Source of the DNA: Thalassoglobus sp. JC818 | Lineage (GTDB): Bacteria > Planctomycetota > Planctomycetia > Planctomycetales > Planctomycetaceae | Reading direction: 5' to 3' | Length of the DNA stretch: 64,000 bases | NCBI RefSeq assembly: GCF_040717535.1 | Contig: NZ_JBFEFI010000003.1 | Coordinates: forward strand, 256,001 to 320,000 | Shown here: positions 26,238 through 36,904 of the stretch, piece after piece | Numbering within the stretch: the first letter of the stretch is position 1 | Layout of the letters: each line of letters begins with the position of its first letter | Notes under the pieces: generated by a model | What the model was told of the DNA's origin: nothing | What the model saw: only the letters and a program-made list of their open reading frames with translations | Database searches by the model: none | Program-made: the position numbers and the translations under genes

Positions 26238-27959
26238 ATGAATTCAGATAATCGCCTCTCAATTTCGCGACGTCATGACCTCGATGCACTCCGCGCGTTT
26301 GCGATGCTGTTGGGGATTGCTTTGCATGCGGCGCTGTCATTCACGCCGCTTCCTTGGCCAGTTCAAGATGAGAACCAAAGCCCGATGTTTGGTCTCTTCA
26401 TGAGCCTCGTTCACGGATTTCGAATGCCGCTCTTCTTTGTGATGAGCGGTTTTTTTACGGCCATGCTGTGGAGAAAGCGAGGACTGAAAGCCTTGCTGCA
26501 ACATCGCTTTAAGCGGATTTTTCTTCCGTTACTTTTAGGATTGGCGACGATCATTCCACTCACGAATGTCATCATGATCTGGGCAATTTACTCCGGAGCG
26601 AACGCAGCTGTACAAGAGGCTCCGAGCGACTTCGCGAATGCGGATCTCTGGACGTTGATCAGGTTCGGGCAGCATGAAGAACTCGCGAGAAGGGAGTTTT
26701 CGCAAGATGAAATCAATCAATTGCATCGAGAGTCGGGAAGCAGCCCGCTGGCCTATGCGGCGTTATTTGAAGATCCAGAGACCGTTCAAACGCTGTTAAA
26801 TTTGGGAGCAGATCCGTCCCTGAAATCGCGAGACGGGAATACAGCCCTCCACTCAGCGGCGTTTCTCGGACGCAGCGAAGTCTTGAAGGTACTTTTGAAT
26901 GCAGGTGCTGATCCGACCATTCTCAACGCGCAACGTCAACGACCGATGGAATCAGCTCGAGTTGACTGGGGAACGACGCAGTTCATCGCTGGGATGATTC
27001 AGGTTCCCATCGAACAGACAAGTGTCGAAGCGGGGCGGCAGGAAGTGCTCGCACTCCTTGAATCACCAGCGCTGACAGAAAATCAGGCTAACGCCCCTCC
27101 GGTAGCGACCGTTGCGAGTGGTCAGTTCCAACTCGGACAGTTCCTTCAGACTTTGATGGGGATGCATCTCTTTCACCATCTGTGGTTCCTGTGGTTTTTG
27201 TGCTGGCTCGTCGTTGCCTTCGCAGTCTATGCGATGCTCGCCGATCGAATCGGTTGGAAAGGAATCCACGGTCCCTGGATTCTTTCCCCTCTTCGCTATT
27301 TGTGGCTGATCCCGATCACCATGATTCCCCAGTGGGAAATGGGCAGAGCTTTCCCGACATTTGGCCCGGACACCTCGACAGGTCTGATTCCTTACCCGCA
27401 TGTCCTGTTGTATTACGGTGTGTTCTTCGCGTTCGGTGCTCTCTACTTCGATTCAGACGACGAAACCGGAAGAGTTGGCAAATACTGGTGGATTTCGATT
27501 CCGGTGGCGATCTTTATGGTCTTCCCCGTCGGATTGGTCTTCGCATTCGGATCGAGCGAATTCAGCCCACAGCTTGGCGAGACAGCAACGCGACTGATCT
27601 CAGCATCGCTTCAGGTCACCTATGCCTGGTTGCTCACGTTCGGCTTGATGGGAGTCTTTCGCCGGTTTGTGAATGCTGAGAACCCGACGATTCGTTACCT
27701 CTCAGACTCTTCATACTGGTTGTATCTGGCACATCTTCCGCTGATTTTTGTCGCACAGATTCTAGTGAGAGACTGGTCGGCTCCAGCGTTAGTGAAGTTC
27801 ATTCTGATCAATGTTGTTGTCACAGCAATTCTGTTGCTCAGCTACGACAAACTCGTTCGATACTCCTGGCTGGGAAGACTTCTCAATGGACCGAGAACTC
27901 GCCCAGTTAGAGTGGCCGCTGGACCGACTGATGCTCAGATCGGTGTCGAGTCCGCCTGA
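26238..27959 (+). CDS. acyltransferase-3 (OpgC-like) with an inserted ankyrin-repeat segment
   Basis: A 573-residue polytopic protein. It opens with RHDLDALRAFAMLLGIALHA, the acyltransferase-3 signature with the catalytic His, followed by FRMPLFFVMSGFF and RHRFKRIFLPLLLG-type helices. At about residues 165-245 there are ankyrin repeats: SPLAYAALFEDPETVQTLLNLGADPS, then DGNTALHSAAFLGRSEVLKVLLNAGADPT. The membrane helices then resume (FHHLWFLWFLCWLVVAF, about residue 310 onward) to near residue 555. The remaining domain resembles glucan biosynthesis OpgC/MdoC acyltransferases. Normal members are about 380-400 residues, so the extra length is the insert. Its position in one loop suggests protein-binding control of the enzyme; that is inference. 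Confidence 0.88.
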   Translation: MNSDNRLSISRRHDLDALRAFAMLLGIALHAALSFTPLPWPVQDENQSPMFGLFMSLVHGFRMPLFFVMSGFFTAMLWRKRGLKALLQHRFKRIFLPLLLGLATIIPLTNVIMIWAIYSGANAAVQEAPSDFANADLWTLIRFGQHEELARREFSQDEINQLHRESGSSPLAYAALFEDPETVQTLLNLGADPSLKSRDGNTALHSAAFLGRSEVLKVLLNAGADPTILNAQRQRPMESARVDWGTTQFIAGMIQVPIEQTSVEAGRQEVLALLESPALTENQANAPPVATVASGQFQLGQFLQTLMGMHLFHHLWFLWFLCWLVVAFAVYAMLADRIGWKGIHGPWILSPLRYLWLIPITMIPQWEMGRAFPTFGPDTSTGLIPYPHVLLYYGVFFAFGALYFDSDDETGRVGKYWWISIPVAIFMVFPVGLVFAFGSSEFSPQLGETATRLISASLQVTYAWLLTFGLMGVFRRFVNAENPTIRYLSDSSYWLYLAHLPLIFVAQILVRDWSAPALVKFILINVVVTAILLLSYDKLVRYSWLGRLLNGPRTRPVRVAAGPTDAQIGVESA

Positions 27960-27978
27960 CGCGCGTCGGAATTCTTGC

Positions 27979-28008
27979 ACTCGTCGAGGCAGTTCATTCT
28001 CGACGAGT
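27979..28008. terminator. hairpin between convergent acyltransferase and metH
   Basis: ACTCGTCGAG and CTCGACGAGT form a perfect 10-bp stem around a 10-base loop in the 71-base gap between two convergent genes. No U-tract follows on either strand, so it is only a probable transcript-end structure. Confidence 0.5.
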
Positions 28009-28030
28009 ACATGGATTCTGTGAATATGCC

Positions 28031-31000
28031 TTACGGGGTGTATCCGAGATTCGGAGACAGCCACCTTTCGGTCTGCTCCAGCGTCATTCCGGATCGCTTT
28101 GCGTAGTCGGTGACCTGATCCTTTGTCACGCGGTCGACACTGAAGTACCGCGATTCAGGATGTGCAAAGTACAGCCCGCTCACTGATGCCGCTGGGAACA
28201 TCGCAAAGGACTCAGTCAGCTGAATTCCAGTCGCCTTCTCGGCATCGAGCAACTTCCACAATCGTTCTTTCGGAGTGTGGTCAGGGCAAGCTGGGTATCC
28301 GAAAGCTGGTCGAATTCCTCGATACTTCTCTGCTATAAGGTCATCGTTCGTCAGAGAATCAGCTTGGTCGTATCCCCACTCAATTCTCGATTTCATGTGG
28401 AGATACTCTGCGAAGGCTTCTGCGAGTCGGTCTGCAATCGCCTTTGTCATGATGGAGTTGTAGTCATCATGTTCGGCCAGGAATTCAGCCACCAGTTCAT
28501 CGCAGCCATGTCCAGTAGTGACAGCGAATGCCCCGATAAAGTCACGTCGACCGGACTCAAGTGGAGCGATGTAATCTGTCAGTGATCGGAAATCCTTCTG
28601 TCCTTTTCTCTCCCATTGTTGTCGAAGCATCGGGAAGATCGCGATCGGATCGCTCTTACGTTCTAGATCGTTTTGACCAAAGACATAGATGTCTTCGCCG
28701 ATACTGTTTGCTGGCCAGAATCCGTAGATTCCACGAGCGGTCAGTCGCTTTTCGGTGATAATACGATCGAGCAACTTGTTGGCGTCAGCGAAGATCTTTC
28801 GAGCCTCTTCACCAACATGTTCATCGTCGAAAATCTTGGGGTATTTGCCGCGGAGTTCCCATGTGCTGAAGAACGGCGACCAGTCGATGAATTCGCGAAG
28901 TTCTTCGAGGCTCTGATTCTCGATTTGTCGACTCCCGAGGAATCCTGGTTCGGGAATATCGACGCTCTTCCAGTCGGTTGCGAACCGTCGCTGGCAGGCA
29001 TCGTTGTATGAAACGAGATTTCGATCCTGTCGCTTATTGAACTCTGACCGATCTTTTTCCTGCTTTTCCATATTCTTTGTGATAAACGCCTCTCGACGGT
29101 CGTCATCGAGCAAAGACTCAACAACCGGAACAGAGAGAGATGCATCCACGACGTGCACAGTCGGTGAATCATAATTCGGAGCGATCTTGACCGCCGTGTG
29201 GCGAGCAGACGTTGTCGCGCCACCGATCAGCAGCGGAACTTGAAAGCCAGTCCGGTTCATCTCTTTGGCGACAATGATCATCTCTTCAAGCGATGGCGTA
29301 ATGAGCCCCGACAGCCCAATGATGTCCGCGTTCTTTTCCTGTGCGACCTCCAGGATTTTCTCGCAGGCAACCATGACACCGAGGTCAATCACATCGAAGT
29401 TGTTGCAACGCAGAACCACACCCACGATATTCTTCCCAATGTCGTGGACGTCCCCTTTGACAGTTGCCAACACAACGACTCCGCGACCGGGAGCGTTTTC
29501 AAGACCGGCTTCGCGTTTCTCCTGCTCCATGTATGGTTCAAGATACGCGACCGATTTCTTCATCACGCGGGCGGACTTCACCACTTGCGGCAGGAACATT
29601 TTGCCTGTTCCGAACAACTCTCCGACGACATTCATACCGTCCATCAAAGGACCCTGAATGACGTTCAGCGGTCGTCCGTATTTCTGCCGGGCTTCTTCTG
29701 TATCTTCGACGATGAAGTCGGTGATTCCCTTGAGAAGCGAATATTTCAAACGCTCTTCAACGGTGTTCTCCCGCCATGCGAGGGCACTTGCGTCGGACTG
29801 TTTGCCTCGCGATGAGTTCTTGATTTCCTCAGCGTATTCAATGAGTCGATCGGTCGCTTCCGGATGACGATTGAATAGAACGTCTTCAATTAGTTCGCGA
29901 AGCTTCGGTTCAATCTCATCGTAGACTTCAAGCTGCCCAGCGTTCACGATTCCCATATCGAGACCGGCAGCGATCGCGTGATAGAGGAAGCATGCATTCA
30001 TCGCTTCACGGACAACATCGTTCCCTCGGAATGAAAACGAAACGTTACTCACACCTCCGGACGTCTTCGCCCCCGGGCATTCCTGCTTGATCCGTCGAAT
30101 GGCATCGAAGAACTCAACAGCGTAGTTGTTATGCTCTTCCATTCCCGTCGCGACGGTGAGGATGTTCGGATCGAAAACGATGTCTTCTGGCGGGAACCCA
30201 GCTTTCTCTGTGAGCAGTTGATAGGCTCGCTTGCAGATCGCCACCTTGTGATCCGCTGTGACAGCCTGACCTTCTTCGTCAAAGGCCATCACAACAGCAG
30301 CGGCTCCGTATCGGCGTACGATTTGCGCCTGCTCGAGAAACTTCTCTTCACCCTCTTTGAGGCTGATGGAGTTGACGATTCCCTTGCCCTGAACACATTT
30401 GAGTCCTGCCTCAATGACCTTCCAGTTCGAGGAGTCGATCATGATCGGCACGGAGAGACTGTCGTCCGAGAGAAGCCACAGAAACTTCTCCATGTAAGCG
30501 ACAGAATCGAGGAGCCCCTCGTCCATGTTGACATCGACGATATTCGCTCCGCCCTCAACTTGACCGTGAGCAATACTCAAAGCTTCATCGAATTTCTCTT
30601 CCCGAATCAATCGAGCGAACTTCCGTGAACCGGTCACATTCGTCCGCTCCCCGACCATGCAGAAATTCGAGCTTTCCGTCAGTTCGAATCGTTCGAGACC
30701 GGAGTAGCTTGAGACAGCTTTCCGGCCGGGTCGAGTGCGTGGTTTCGTACTGTCAACGTGTTTGGCGATTTGCCGAATGAACTCCGGCGTTGTTCCACAA
30801 CATCCGCCGACAATACCGACCCATTTGTTTTGTGCCATCTCTCCAATGACGGCAGCGACTTCTTCCGGATTCGAGTCGAACCCACCCATGCCGTCTGGCA
30901 TTCCGGCGTTGGGATAGCAGGAGACGTGGCAGTCGGCGACACGAGAGAGTGCTTCGACATACGGGCGAATCTGTTTCGGTCCCAGTGCACAGTTCAGGCC

Positions 31001-31720
31001 GACGCTAAACAGCGGAAAGTGTGAGACTGATGTGTAGAACGCTTCCACTGTCTGGGCGGTCATCGAGCGACCACCTTCGAAAATCGTACACGACGACATG
31101 ACCGGCAAGCGAACGTTCTTCTCACGGAAGACCTGATCGATAGCAACCAGTGCCGCTTTCATGTTCAGCGTGTCGAAGGATGTTTCCGGGAGGAGAATAT
31201 CAACTCCTCCATCGATCAAACCTCGCACCTGTTCTGCATACGAAGCTGCCATCTGATCGAATTTGACAGGACGAGCTCCAGGCTCATCGGCATTCATCGA
31301 CAACTGGCGATTCGTTGGACCGATACTCCCTGCGACGAAGCGAGGTTTGTCAGGAGTTTTCTTTGTGTAATCGTCTGCTGCGCGTCGAGCAAGTTCCGCA
31401 GCTGTCTTGTTGATTTCGTAAGTCAGATCCGACAGTTTGTATTCTTCGAGAGTGATGATGCTCGCGGTGAACGTATCGGTTTCGATGATGTCCGAACCCG
31501 CTTCGAGATAGTCTCGGTGAATTTGTTCAATGAGTTGAGGCTGGGTGAGGACGAGAATGTCCGCCGCGTTTCGCAAGTCGACGGGATGGTTCTTGAACCG
31601 TTCTCCTCGGTAGTCCTCTTCCTGAGGATTGTTCGAAAAAATCAATGCTCCCATCGATCCATCGAGAAGAAGAACTCGCTCTTCAAGAATCTGATTTAGC
31701 TGGTCTTCGGTCGAATTCAT
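28031..31720 (-). CDS. metH: cobalamin-dependent methionine synthase
   Basis: This 1229-residue protein transfers a methyl group from 5-methyltetrahydrofolate to homocysteine through cobalamin. All four modules are present in order. The homocysteine-binding domain ([25 protein letters not shown] with zinc cysteines) covers about 1-330. The pterin-binding domain ([25 protein letters not shown]) covers about 350-640. The cap and B12 domain has [12 protein letters not shown] near residue 758, with His as lower cobalt ligand, and GLSGLITPS. The AdoMet reactivation domain ([28 protein letters not shown]) completes the chain. The length matches E. coli MetH (1227). No cobalamin or SAM riboswitch was recognised upstream. 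Confidence 0.98.
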   Translation of the reverse strand: MNSTEDQLNQILEERVLLLDGSMGALIFSNNPQEEDYRGERFKNHPVDLRNAADILVLTQPQLIEQIHRDYLEAGSDIIETDTFTASIITLEEYKLSDLTYEINKTAAELARRAADDYTKKTPDKPRFVAGSIGPTNRQLSMNADEPGARPVKFDQMAASYAEQVRGLIDGGVDILLPETSFDTLNMKAALVAIDQVFREKNVRLPVMSSCTIFEGGRSMTAQTVEAFYTSVSHFPLFSVGLNCALGPKQIRPYVEALSRVADCHVSCYPNAGMPDGMGGFDSNPEEVAAVIGEMAQNKWVGIVGGCCGTTPEFIRQIAKHVDSTKPRTRPGRKAVSSYSGLERFELTESSNFCMVGERTNVTGSRKFARLIREEKFDEALSIAHGQVEGGANIVDVNMDEGLLDSVAYMEKFLWLLSDDSLSVPIMIDSSNWKVIEAGLKCVQGKGIVNSISLKEGEEKFLEQAQIVRRYGAAAVVMAFDEEGQAVTADHKVAICKRAYQLLTEKAGFPPEDIVFDPNILTVATGMEEHNNYAVEFFDAIRRIKQECPGAKTSGGVSNVSFSFRGNDVVREAMNACFLYHAIAAGLDMGIVNAGQLEVYDEIEPKLRELIEDVLFNRHPEATDRLIEYAEEIKNSSRGKQSDASALAWRENTVEERLKYSLLKGITDFIVEDTEEARQKYGRPLNVIQGPLMDGMNVVGELFGTGKMFLPQVVKSARVMKKSVAYLEPYMEQEKREAGLENAPGRGVVVLATVKGDVHDIGKNIVGVVLRCNNFDVIDLGVMVACEKILEVAQEKNADIIGLSGLITPSLEEMIIVAKEMNRTGFQVPLLIGGATTSARHTAVKIAPNYDSPTVHVVDASLSVPVVESLLDDDRREAFITKNMEKQEKDRSEFNKRQDRNLVSYNDACQRRFATDWKSVDIPEPGFLGSRQIENQSLEELREFIDWSPFFSTWELRGKYPKIFDDEHVGEEARKIFADANKLLDRIITEKRLTARGIYGFWPANSIGEDIYVFGQNDLERKSDPIAIFPMLRQQWERKGQKDFRSLTDYIAPLESGRRDFIGAFAVTTGHGCDELVAEFLAEHDDYNSIMTKAIADRLAEAFAEYLHMKSRIEWGYDQADSLTNDDLIAEKYRGIRPAFGYPACPDHTPKERLWKLLDAEKATGIQLTESFAMFPAASVSGLYFAHPESRYFSVDRVTKDQVTDYAKRSGMTLEQTERWLSPNLGYTP

Positions 31721-32087
31721 TGAGTGCTCAAGAAAATTTGTAGGCTTGACCCTAAAGAGAGGAAGAGTCGCCCAGGGGTTCGCGTCTGACGATGCTCTTG
31801 TCCCAACTCCAAGTCGAGATCTGAGAGAGCATCAAGTCTTATTCTATCCCACCGAGTCAATAGAATGATGGGATTCGACAGGCACCCGCGGTTTTTTCGC
31901 GGATGAGAAACGCAATTCTAACAAGAAATCAACTGAGAAACAGGGGCGAACCGACAAGATCAGGCGAGCCGTCGAATCCGCCACAGCTGTTGCAGTCAGT
32001 GCGTACGAGCCAATCCACTTGATGTGACTGGCGGATGTAAAGATGACCCCAAACACTTGAAGTCATGTTTGTGTTGATGTCATCAAG
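31721..32087. other. intergenic region upstream of metH, no gene seen
   Basis: This 367-base gap between the metH start and the purA stop (both minus) should contain the metH promoter and leader. I looked for the conserved GCCACTG core of cobalamin riboswitches and for SAM/SAH riboswitch cores and found none. A small hairpin CCGCG-TTTTTT-CGCGG is present near 31888-31905. No protein gene is convincing. Confidence 0.5.
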
Positions 32088-33365
32088 CTACAAAATGACT
32101 GTTTGCTCACGGTCAGGACCGATCGAGACGAATCCAACTTTCGATTCGAGAAGTTCAGAAACACAGTCGATGTAGGCTCTGGCTTCGGCGGGGAAGTCTT
32201 CGAGTCGACGCACGCCAGTGATGTCCGTTTTCCAACCGGGCAGGGTTCGGTAAATCGGCTTGGCTTTCGCGAGGTCGTCGAGTTGGCTTGGGAAATCAGT
32301 CGTTCGCTCGCCATCGATCTCGTAAGCTTCGCAAATTTTGACTTCGTCCAGCTTGCTCAAAACGTCAAGCAACATGACGGCGATACAATCGATCCCCGAC
32401 ACGCGAGCTCCATGAGCGGTGGCGACGGCATCGAACCATCCACATCGACGCGGACGGCCCGTGACGGTGCCGTATTCGTTGCCTTCGTCACGAATGTGCT
32501 GTCCAGTCTCGTCTTCCAACTCTGTCGGGCATGGACCTCCACCGACACGTGTTGTGTAAGCTTTGACCACTCCGATCACGCGATCAATGCGCCGACTCGG
32601 AACGCCGCTGCCAGCTTGAATTCCACAGCCTGAACTGTTGGAAGAGGTGACATACGGAAATGTCCCGTGATCGATGTCCAGAAGACTCCCTTGAGCGCCT
32701 TCAAATAACATCGACTTGCCTTCTCGGAGTGCTCGATGCAGATAGGACGTAGTGTCGATCACTCGATCTTTGAGGATGTCCGCATAGCCCATGTACTCGT
32801 CGAAGATTTCATCGACAGGCGGTAATTCGGCTTTGGCATCCATCGCGTTGATCAACAACTTCTTCGTTTCGTAGACGTCATTGAGTCGTTCGCGGAACAA
32901 GTCCTTGCGGAGCAAGTCCCCCATCCGGATCGCGTGCGTTCTGCCGTACTTGTCACGATAGCAAGTACCGATTCCTCGCATCGTTGTTCCGATGGCTTTG
33001 TCGCCGCGATGAGATTCGAGGACCGCTTCTTCAACCATGTGATACGGGAAGATAACGTGAGCTTTGTCGCTGATCAGGAGATTTCCCGGATCAACTCCCT
33101 GCTTCACGATTGAGTCGAGTTCGCTCAGGAGCGCCTTGGGATTGATCACGACACCATTGGCGATCACCGAGGTCACGCCGGGGCGAAGAATGCCCGCTGG
33201 CAACAGCGACAGTTTATAAGTCTGCCCGCCAAACATCACAGTATGGCCAGCGTTATTTCCTCCCAGATATCGCACAACAACTTCGTGCTGGTCTGTCAGA
33301 AGATCGACAATTTTTCCTTTGGCCTCGTCTCCCCATTGGAGACCAACTACTGCTGTGACTGACAT
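32088..33365 (-). CDS. purA: adenylosuccinate synthetase
   Basis: This 425-residue GTP-dependent enzyme joins aspartate to IMP, the step before PurB. The N-terminal [12 protein letters not shown]-loop and GGNNAGHTV are intact. [42 protein letters not shown], the IMP-binding [10 protein letters not shown] and [10 protein letters not shown] follow. The ATG at 33365 is preferred over an in-frame start seven codons upstream because [14 protein letters not shown] aligns with the family start and GGGA lies upstream. The length is normal. A hairpin at 33445-33475 lies in its leader region, of unknown role. Confidence 0.97.
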   Translation of the reverse strand: MSVTAVVGLQWGDEAKGKIVDLLTDQHEVVVRYLGGNNAGHTVMFGGQTYKLSLLPAGILRPGVTSVIANGVVINPKALLSELDSIVKQGVDPGNLLISDKAHVIFPYHMVEEAVLESHRGDKAIGTTMRGIGTCYRDKYGRTHAIRMGDLLRKDLFRERLNDVYETKKLLINAMDAKAELPPVDEIFDEYMGYADILKDRVIDTTSYLHRALREGKSMLFEGAQGSLLDIDHGTFPYVTSSNSSGCGIQAGSGVPSRRIDRVIGVVKAYTTRVGGGPCPTELEDETGQHIRDEGNEYGTVTGRPRRCGWFDAVATAHGARVSGIDCIAVMLLDVLSKLDEVKICEAYEIDGERTTDFPSQLDDLAKAKPIYRTLPGWKTDITGVRRLEDFPAEARAYIDCVSELLESKVGFVSIGPDREQTVIL

Positions 33366-33565
33366 CTGAATTCCCAAAGTTCCCAAAAATCAAACTGTCC
33401 CAATTCGCAATCGACCAGCGACAAGTCATTGGAGTCTTAGAGGCTCTGATCGACCCGCATCGGCGGTCGAGTCAGAACGGTTTAGAGATTCCATCTGCGA
33501 ACGTCTTTTCGTGGAGTCCAGTATCGTGAAGACAACACGAAACGAGACAGATTTTCACTGCGCAA

Positions 33566-33594
33566 TGAAAATCCGTCAGTGGAGACTGACGGAT
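33566..33594 (-). terminator. Rho-independent terminator of the Dabb gene
   Basis: On the minus strand ATCCGTCAGT and ACTGACGGAT form a perfect 10-bp stem around CTCC, followed by TTTCATT. It lies 57 bases after the stop of the gene at 33651-34061. Confidence 0.7.
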
Positions 33595-33650
33595 CCTGCG
33601 CCAAACATGTCGAGTTTAGCATCGCGATGGGCCAATGAAACCCGCACGAA

Positions 33651-34061
33651 TCAATTTGTCGCCCAATAATCCACAACAGTTACGTCGTCGAGAATGGGTA
33701 GGAGGATCTTGACGAATTCCTGATGGGCAGGATGGGGAAGATATGCGTCTCGGTCTGCTTCGCTTTTGAACGACACCAGGAAGCAGTGAGTGTGACCTTT
33801 ATCGTGTCCTTCAGGGCTGTTGTTCGTTCCCCATTCGTAGTCCTGAATCTCAGAGATCTTCTCGGGAAGCTTTCCGAATTCCTCCACGACTTTCGAAATC
33901 TGCTCTTTGGTCGCATCGTCCTTGAATTTGAACAGGACAACGTGCCGCAGCACGGTTTTTTCGTTCTCTTCCGCACTCACATTCTGCTCCTGACCACGTG
34001 TCAGAATCATGCACGCAGCGAAGAGTGCCAGGATTCCAACGCCTTGAAAGACGACTTTCAT
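33651..34061 (-). CDS. exported Dabb (stress-responsive A/B barrel) protein
   Basis: A 136-residue protein with an N-terminal signal peptide or anchor (VVFQGVGILALFAACMILTRG). A Dabb domain follows: LRHVVLFKFKDDATKEQISKVVEEFGKLPEKI, then YEWGTNNSPEGHDKGHTHCFLVSFKSEADRDAYLPHPAHQEFV, and a final VTVVDYW strand. Dabb domains form dimeric alpha-beta barrels, and most members are cytoplasmic; export is common in planctomycete versions. The function is unknown. A terminator follows at 33566-33594, so the gene appears to be a single transcription unit. It is divergent from the desaturase gene. Confidence 0.9.
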   Translation of the reverse strand: MKVVFQGVGILALFAACMILTRGQEQNVSAEENEKTVLRHVVLFKFKDDATKEQISKVVEEFGKLPEKISEIQDYEWGTNNSPEGHDKGHTHCFLVSFKSEADRDAYLPHPAHQEFVKILLPILDDVTVVDYWATN

Positions 34062-34325
34062 CTGATTTTCTCCATTTCAAAAACGTGATTTCGACTCGAA
34101 TTTGTGCTGAAAACAGCTTCGCAGAGAAGTTTGCGATTCGTAGCAAAGGTCTTTTCAGTAATGGGTTACGTTTTGTTGACATTTCTTTGACACTTGTCGG
34201 CGCAACTTTGACTGAAGTTTCGCCACCGTCTGACACAACAACCCCGAATATTCTGATACAACCCCGCTCAATGCCCGGTGACCGGGTGTTTTGACCTTAC
34301 ATCAATGAACTGGATTGAATCGCAG

Positions 34326-35315
34326 ATGTCAACACTCATCGATCAACCTGATGTTCTCGAAGATATCGACCAGCCATCCGTCAATGAAGAAGGATTGGTT
34401 TCCGTCGACGCTGATCAGGATACCAAAGACCAAGAGATGAGCGAATCAGCTATCGCTCGTCAGGAACTCCTGTCTTACTTCGAGCCACGACAACTCACCT
34501 GGAAAAACCTGGATCCGGTCGTTGCGACATGGATGACAGGCATGCATCTCGGAGCACTGGCCGCCCCGTTCTTCTTCACTTGGGAAGCAGTCGCTGTTGC
34601 TGTCGTCCTGCACTGGCTGACATGCAGCATCGGAATCTGCCTAGCTTACCACCGTTGCCTGTCACACCGATCTCTGAAACTGAAGTGGCCTGCCAAAGTG
34701 GTCGCGACATTTTTCGGAGTGATCGCTGGTGAAGGTGGACCGATTCGTTGGAGCGGAACTCACCGCGTTCACCACGGCCATTCTGATAACCCCGGCGATC
34801 CACACTCCCCACTTGATGGCCCTTGGTGGGCACATCTCTGGTGGATGATGCTTAAGAATCCAAAACGCAAAGATGAGCTCCTGCAGAAGTACTATGTTCC
34901 GGATCTCATGAAAGACAAAACAATGGTCTTTTTCGAGCGAACATTCGCGTTGTGGCTTTGGGCGACTGGCTTGACTCTGCTGTACGTTGGTGGCCTGCCG
35001 ATGCTGCTGTGGGGGATGTGTGTGCGAATGGTTTTCGCTTACCACAGCACCTGGTTCGTCAACTCAGCGACACATCTCTGGGGATACCGGAACTACGAAA
35101 CAACTGATCAGTCACGTAATCTCTGGTGGGTTGCGATTCTCGCTTACGGCGAAGGCTGGCACAACAATCACCACGCACACCCAAGGCTCGCACGAGCTGG
35201 ACACAAGTGGTGGGAACTTGATCCAACATGGTGGGCGATTTCGCTCCTGAGAAAAATCGGTCAAGCGACCGATGTCGACGACCGAATTCCCGCCGAATCA
35301 TCCGCACAGGCGTAA
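34326..35315 (+). CDS. acyl-CoA/fatty acid desaturase (delta-9 type)
   Basis: A 329-residue di-iron membrane enzyme introducing a double bond into fatty acyl chains. The three histidine boxes are present: YHRCLSHRS, GTHRVHHGHSD and GEGWHNNHHAHP, with hydrophobic helices between them (FFFTWEAVAVAVVLHWLTCSIGI and LALWLWATGLTLLYVGGLPM). This is the Ole1/DesC-like family. Starts at 34305 and 34278 are also in frame; none has a strong ribosome-binding site, so the first residues are uncertain. A clear bidirectional terminator lies at 35363-35394. It probably adjusts membrane fluidity. Confidence 0.93.
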   Translation: MSTLIDQPDVLEDIDQPSVNEEGLVSVDADQDTKDQEMSESAIARQELLSYFEPRQLTWKNLDPVVATWMTGMHLGALAAPFFFTWEAVAVAVVLHWLTCSIGICLAYHRCLSHRSLKLKWPAKVVATFFGVIAGEGGPIRWSGTHRVHHGHSDNPGDPHSPLDGPWWAHLWWMMLKNPKRKDELLQKYYVPDLMKDKTMVFFERTFALWLWATGLTLLYVGGLPMLLWGMCVRMVFAYHSTWFVNSATHLWGYRNYETTDQSRNLWWVAILAYGEGWHNNHHAHPRLARAGHKWWELDPTWWAISLLRKIGQATDVDDRIPAESSAQA

Positions 35316-35362
35316 GCTGCGAACGTCGCCACTCATTGCGACAACTGACTCTCGAAACAAGA

Positions 35363-35394
35363 ACGACCACGCTATTCAGCGTGGTCGTTTCATT
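35363..35394 (+). terminator. bidirectional terminator after the desaturase gene
   Basis: ACGACCACGC and GCGTGGTCGT form a perfect 10-bp stem around TATTCA, followed by TTCATTTT on the plus strand and by TCTTGTTT on the minus strand. It lies between two convergent genes and could serve both. Confidence 0.75.
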
Positions 35395-35582
35395 TTGTGC
35401 ACAGCTCGGCGACGAACTTATCAGATGTCTTTTCGCTCACTCGCTCAGGAGGATTTCGGAAGAACGTCCGTCGGCTCTTTTTAGACAAGAACACTCGAAG
35501 CGAGAGAGTTCAGGTGGTCAGAGGCACGTTATCTCGCTAAAGACTAACGCCTACTTGCAGAGGGCGACCTCTTGGGAATTGC

Positions 35583-36698
35583 TCAAACTCCAGCTACAGC
35601 GAGCTGCTGAGAAAAGATCGGAGTCCGTTTCGGAGTCGGAAGGAAGTGATCAATGACCTGCATCGTACGCGTATTTCCGTTGAGAGCTTCGCGAGGGATG
35701 TTGCATTGAAACTGACTCAGTGATTCGAGGAACTCTCTCATTACGTTCTCGCCGAACTCAGAATAGCCCACCCAGGTTCCTCCGCCCGACTGTTCAAGGT
35801 ACCGGGCGTTAATTTCCTGCTCGAAATTCTTCGCTTCCGGAAAGACCAGCACTGGCTTTTTCAGGAAGAGTGCTTCTCCAACGAGTTGGTTCCCCGCACT
35901 GGAGACCAATGCTTTACATGTCCGCAGGTCTTCCAGAAACCCAGAGTTACTGATCGGACAGAATTCGATCGATCCCAAGCGGGGGCGTTCCCCGAGGCCA
36001 TAGACCTTCACTCGCGATCCGCAATTCGCGAGGGAGTCGAGCATTTTCTCCGTTGCAAATCGCCGTAAGTAAGCAACGACGTGATCGTGTTTCTCGGGAA
36101 CAGCATTGACGACTTGATCTCTCAGCAGAACACCGGTCTGAACGGTATCCCGATACCGCTCTTTTAAAGGCGGAAAATAGAATGAAGAGACGACCATTTT
36201 CGCAGGATCGCGGTAGTACTGTCCCACCACCTTCGACATTAACCAGGCTTTGGTGCGCAACGATCTCGGCAGCGAATGAAAGTCACTGACGACCAAGAAG
36301 TGCTGGTGGTTCACGCTGATCCAGGGCACGCCCGCGAGTTTTGCTGCCCGAGGCAAAGCCGGTTCGAAATCTGTAATCGCCAGGTCAGGTTCGATCTGAT
36401 CCAATCGGTTCTGCAAGCGAGAGACGAGTAGCGGAAGCCCTCGGACGTATTCGATCGTTCCCAGAGTTGTACCAGCGAAGTCGACTCGTTCGTTTCGATA
36501 GTGAAAGACGAGACCGGGAATCTCTTCAACGAAGACCCGTTCTGAATCCTGATAGACTTCCGAGAGAAGCTCATACGCGACAGCCGGAGCAAAGACATAG
36601 ACGCGATGCCCACGTTTTACGAGCTGGTCGATGATCGTCTTTGAACGCGTGGCATGACCTCGTCCTTCTCCTGCCAGACTGTAAACAACTTTGGCCAC
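35583..36698 (-). CDS. MJ1255-family glycosyltransferase (GT28/GT1-like)
   Basis: A 371-residue GT-B-fold protein. I chose a GTG at 36698 with GGAG nine bases upstream, giving MAKVVYSLAGEGRGHATRS, the family's Gly-rich N-terminal loop. An in-frame TTG six codons upstream is the alternative. Later motifs are PDLAITDFEPALPRAAKLAGVPWISVNHQH and, in the C-terminal domain, SSAGNQLVGEALFLKKPVLVFPEAKNFEQEINA, which matches the nucleotide-sugar binding region of MurG/GT1 enzymes. Donor and acceptor are unknown. A metallophosphoesterase lies about 200 bases upstream on the same strand, which suggests a glycolipid or lipid-A-like pathway. Confidence 0.85.
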   Translation of the reverse strand: MAKVVYSLAGEGRGHATRSKTIIDQLVKRGHRVYVFAPAVAYELLSEVYQDSERVFVEEIPGLVFHYRNERVDFAGTTLGTIEYVRGLPLLVSRLQNRLDQIEPDLAITDFEPALPRAAKLAGVPWISVNHQHFLVVSDFHSLPRSLRTKAWLMSKVVGQYYRDPAKMVVSSFYFPPLKERYRDTVQTGVLLRDQVVNAVPEKHDHVVAYLRRFATEKMLDSLANCGSRVKVYGLGERPRLGSIEFCPISNSGFLEDLRTCKALVSSAGNQLVGEALFLKKPVLVFPEAKNFEQEINARYLEQSGGGTWVGYSEFGENVMREFLESLSQFQCNIPREALNGNTRTMQVIDHFLPTPKRTPIFSQQLAVAGV

Positions 36699-36904
36699 GA
36701 TCGACGCTCCATTCAATCTGTTGAATCCGCACCATTCTGAAGATCAACACTGACGTTGAACTTGAGGTGATTCGGGCTTCAATTCCGGGGCTGGAAAAGC
36801 AGTTTTCGTTGTGACTTGCAGTCCTCTGGCGTTGTCCGCTCAGAATCACGGTCTGTGTTTTCGTGCGATACGGCTCGAAGTACTTCTGCCATTCTGCCAA
36901 GACG

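Noticed and set aside
31721-32087. Possible cobalamin or SAM riboswitch in front of metH
   Set aside because: The conserved cores of these riboswitches were looked for by eye and not found on the minus strand.
34270-34290. CCCGG-TGA-CCGGG hairpin followed by TGTTTT near the desaturase start
   Set aside because: The stem has only five pairs and lies between divergent genes where a terminator is not expected; too weak to call.
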